A DNA stretch of 64,000 nucleotides. Source: Larimichthys crocea. Lineage: Eukaryota; Chordata; Actinopteri; Sciaenidae. Positions 60,656 through 64,000 of this stretch are shown one piece after another. Below the pieces are notes generated by a model that saw nothing but the letters and a program-made list of their open reading frames with translations, had not been told where the DNA came from and made no database searches. The position numbers and the translations under genes were made by a program. Each line of letters opens with the position of its first letter. The first letter of the stretch is position 1. The stretch spans positions 16,282,368-16,346,367 of the forward strand of contig NC_040016.1 in NCBI RefSeq assembly GCF_000972845.2, in the 5' to 3' direction.

Positions 60656-62485
60656 AGAACCTCATTTGGAAAAATTAAGGAATACACAGAAAACCTTTTT
60701 GTTTGTAAATGACTTCTGGGTCAAGGATTGTCTTTTGGCCAATGGCTTAATAATGACTCATTTGTACAGAAAGACCAGGTGACAAAAATTATAACAGACA
60801 TTCAAGATCTTATCATGTGGGAACAAAGTTTTGCAACAGAACTACTAGTAAGCCACTAAATACAATAACTGGATAAGTATGTGCCTGGCTGTGGTGATTG
60901 GACAATTAATGGAATGTGTGACGTGAAGCAAAGTTATGTCACAATGCACGAGCCTGTTTAGTGCAGTAATATAATTGCAGGCGTGTTTGGTAAACAATAA
61001 CTGCATACTATTATGGTAGAAACCAGCTCATAATACACTTTATCCTCCAGTTTGCACTTCATGTGGAATAGAAATGTCTCTTGTCCCCGTAACCATAAAT
61101 CTTCGCTGTAAAACTATGTGTAAGCCAACATTTTGACAGAAACGTCCTGAAGGCAACTTTAAGGTTTTTCATGGAGGAAATGATTGTGAAGCAATTCATT
61201 TTTATGCTAGATATTTTTCATTATACCACAATACAGCCAACTTTACAATGGCCACTTGTTTACTGTCAACATCAGCAGTATGAGCTGATTAGTTTCAAGG
61301 CAAATGTTACACAGTACACTGCATATATTGTGTATGCTCAAAAAACTACATACAATGAGATTATGCACATGTTTTTGAGGTGCTCCAGGCTTTAACGTGA
61401 GATTATTATAAAATTGTTTTAACACCCTTAAAACATAAAGTCTATTGTGCCTGTATACTCCGGGAACCAGCAGGTACTGAAAAAGAAAAGGAATAGTCAA
61501 GACTTCTTGTCTGGTACGTAAAAAAACCTGACATGATTTGAACGTTGATCATGTACTGTATGGTACATACTGTAAGGTATGATTATGTTTGATATTCAAG
61601 TTCACATTGTGTACAGAAAATTTTCTACGTATTCTGTAATTCCCACCCCTTTTTTAAAGATTAGGGATTACCAATGGCGGACTTGTCTTAAGGGATAAAC
61701 AACAGGGATAAAGCTTCTCTCTGACCAGCCTCCGTGAGTTAACACAGAAGAATACCTAGAAAGGGAAAGGGAAGAGGACAGATAAGTTGTGTGGATCCAT
61801 CACTTCTCAAAACGAGGAAAACGGTAGGAAAATATAGATTTTATAAAATTATCTGTCTCGCCACTGAATTACAATTATTACTTCAACCTCCAATATGAGT
61901 AATGCTCATAGTTTTCTGCTGTGAATTTCTGCTATGTGTAAATGAATCCACATAATTAGTTTTACCTGATCAATATTATTTGAGGTATTCTCTGTATATA
62001 TCAACTATATTTAATTAATTTTATTTATTTTATTAAATTTACAGCAACAATAGGGTTTTGTATCTGATTTAAGTTTGCAGACAATGTTAATATCACAGAT
62101 AACATGACCGATCAAAATATCTTTTTCTTTTGTTTTTCATGCTAATAAGCCAGATGACTAATTGGTTTTCAGCAACGAGAAGCTTAAGCAGCTCTGTCAC
62201 AGGCATTAAAGTTATGCTTCAAAACAATGCCCCCTTCACTCCTTGGGTCTCCCTCCCTCACAAATGCCTTTCTTTCTTCTATAAGAGTATTATCCAAATA
62301 TTTCTCATGTGCCCAGAGCAGTTCTCTATAGAAAGCATGTCTACTAAGGCTCTCAGTAAACAAACTCATTGTATCCAAGTGAAATGAAATCATGTAGGGA
62401 TTTGGTCATTTTAGTGCCTGAATATCAGATTTGGCAGTTTGCACATGTCAATACCTAGTAACATTTGTTTAACATGTTTTTTCAG
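60656..62485. other. Spacer between bloc1s1 and the RDH gene
   Basis: AT-rich, without a recognised gene. A candidate untranslated first exon of the RDH gene may end at about 61823 (AAAACG followed by GTAGG), but this is weak. Short open frames at 61171-61395 and 62130-62387 show no domain. Confidence 0.45.
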
Positions 62486-62539
62486 CTAGCATCAAGTCCT
62501 CCACGTGACTAAATACCCATTTCTAATCTTAGAAGCAGC
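62486..62539 (+). other. RDH gene 5' UTR part of the first coding exon
   Basis: A strong acceptor (TTTTTTCAG at 62477-62485) precedes this stretch, which runs without interruption into the ATG at 62540. It implies at least one further upstream non-coding exon. Confidence 0.5.
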
Positions 62540-63877
62540 ATGGACACACAGTTTTTCTACGACTTTTTAGGGTAAGAAATCATGCTACTCTAAATCTTTG
62601 GCCATAATTTAGTAGCTGTAGTCTAAGCCTTAACCTCCAGTCTTACAGAATACTTTCTAAACCTCGAATCTCTGCCTTCCTCTTGTCAGAACTTCTCCCC
62701 TCTGTTCTCTTTCAGGGAAAATGCTTGGCTGTACATCAGTGGTACCTTAGTGGTGTTGTGGTTCATCGTGTGGCTGTATAGAGACAGCCTGGAGATTGAG
62801 GACATTAGTAACAAATATGTCTTTGTGACCGGGTGCGACTCAGGGTTTGGAAACCTGCTGTGTAAGAAGCTTGATCGTAAAGGTTTCCGTGTACTGGCTG
62901 GCTGTCTCACAGAAAAGGGAGCTGATGACCTGAAGAGGGTAGCGGGGCCTTATTTGAAGACTGTCCTGTTGGATGTGACCAGTCAGGATAGCATCGAAAA
63001 TGCCATGGAGTGGACCAAGAAGGAGGTCGGCGATAAGGGTGAGAGATGATGTTGCATTATTTGAAAAGAAGATGACAAGGCAGATCTCTAACACAAAATA
63101 TACATTGCATTACCTTCATAGGGCTTTGGGGTATTGTGAACAACGCTGGACGCTCATTACCCATGGGTCCATCAGAGTGGATGAGAGTGGAGGATTTCCA
63201 CAGCACACTTAAAGTTAACATGAATGGAGTGATTGCCATGACGATGACCTTTCTGCCCCTCGTCAAAAAGGCTCATGGCCGCATTGTGAATGTAGCATCT
63301 GTGCTGGGCAGGGTAGCTGCAAATGGAGGTGGATACTGCATCTCCAAGTTTGCAGTGGAGTCTTTCTCTGACTGCCTCAGGTAAGACTTACACAGCCTCA
63401 ACAGCTTTAAATAAGAGCATATTTTATGGAGCCAGCTAGTCTTTTTCTCTTAAATAGCTATTGATAATCTTCAGCGTCCCATGAGGGAGATTTGTTTTGC
63501 AGACAGGGATTTATATTGAACATTTTCCGTATATAAAAGAGAAACAGTAACACATTTATCTGCCTCAGCATATGTCATGCAGACGGATACTGGCTGGTGA
63601 GAGCAGACACAGAAGAATGTCCTTCTCCCTGTTATTCAATGATTTAACTTAGCTGTACTTACCTTATACACATAACCTTACTGCTGTATATTTGTCTATT
63701 TCTCTGTTTTCAGGAGAGATATACACTACTTTGGAATCAATGTGTGTATTATTGAGCCCGGGTTTTTCAAGACTGCGGTGACAAGCCTCGATCCCCTCGA
63801 GAGGGAGCTGCACCGCCTGTGGAACCAGCTCAGCCCAGAAGTACAAGCCAGCTATGGAGACAAGTATCTTGATAAGT
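62540..63877 (+). CDS. SDR9C retinol/steroid dehydrogenase (RDH5-like), 5' part
   Basis: Short-chain dehydrogenase, membrane-anchored, predicted to oxidise retinols or hydroxysteroids with NAD(H). Exons seen: 62540-62571, 62716-63038, 63122-63380, 63714-63877; 778 nt, ending in phase 1 at a donor (GTAAGT). The 3' exon or exons lie beyond the window. Residues 16-32 form an N-terminal signal-anchor helix. The cofactor motif TGCDSGFG is at 49-56, NNAG at 125-128, and catalytic S178, Y190 and K194 in the SVLGRVAANGGGYCISK region. EPGFFKTAVTS follows, as in RDH5, RDH16 and HSD17B6. AANGGGYC is RDH5-like and bloc1s1 is next door as in mammals, which favours RDH5. However, the longer N-terminus (MDTQFFYDFLGENAW) and KTAVTS fit other SDR9C members, so I leave the symbol open. 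Confidence 0.88.
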
Positions 63878-64000
63878 GTAAGTGGACAGCTAATCACTTC
63901 ATTGGTTTATCTCTGTTTCATTTATGTTTTTGATTTTGATCTCACAATCTCAATCCGAATTTAATTTCTAATGAAATATGTCACCTACATGACAATGAAT

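Overview
The window is vertebrate nuclear DNA, almost certainly from a percomorph-like teleost. The genes are intron-split with GT/AG junctions, their proteins are close to mammalian orthologues, introns are short, dinucleotide microsatellites are dense, and several repeats look like those dispersed in teleost genomes. No prokaryotic genes, CRISPR arrays or viral genes were seen. Every exon set below was joined by reading splice sites and checking that the reading phase carries through; the five complete coding sequences each come out as a whole number of codons.

Layout from left to right. 1-4000: intergenic, rich in simple repeats. About 4000-30610 (+): eya2, a transcription cofactor and HAD-type tyrosine phosphatase, with likely non-coding 5' exons, a 9.5-kb first intron and 13 coding exons (14617-29442, 476 aa). 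31183-36213 (-): a transglutaminase of the TGM5/TGM2 type, 14 coding exons, 680 aa, convergent with eya2. 36290-39964: intergenic, with a tRNA-derived SINE and a long GT/GC tract. 39965-40904 (-): pxmp4, 4 exons, 214 aa. 40905-44898: AT-rich spacer. 44899-55131 (-): itch, a C2-WW4-HECT ubiquitin ligase, 23 coding exons, 866 aa. 56990-60058 (+): bloc1s1, 4 exons, 125 aa, head to head with itch across a divergent promoter region that holds a consensus CRE. 62540 to the right edge (+): an SDR9C retinol/steroid dehydrogenase close to RDH5, first four exons only.

The genes do not form one pathway. They are a synteny block. Human EYA2, TGM2, PXMP4 and ITCH lie on 20q, while human BLOC1S1 and RDH5 are neighbours on 12q13, so the window crosses a junction between two human linkage groups. 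The most unusual observations are: the transglutaminase keeps its Cys-His-Asp triad but has lost the acidic calcium-binding loops of its family; a 785-bp hAT element in an eya2 intron still has a perfect 8-bp target-site duplication and one captive BED-finger exon; and a perfect 20-bp inverted repeat lies inside a fossil repeat in an itch intron. I did not find a clear previously undescribed multi-gene system.
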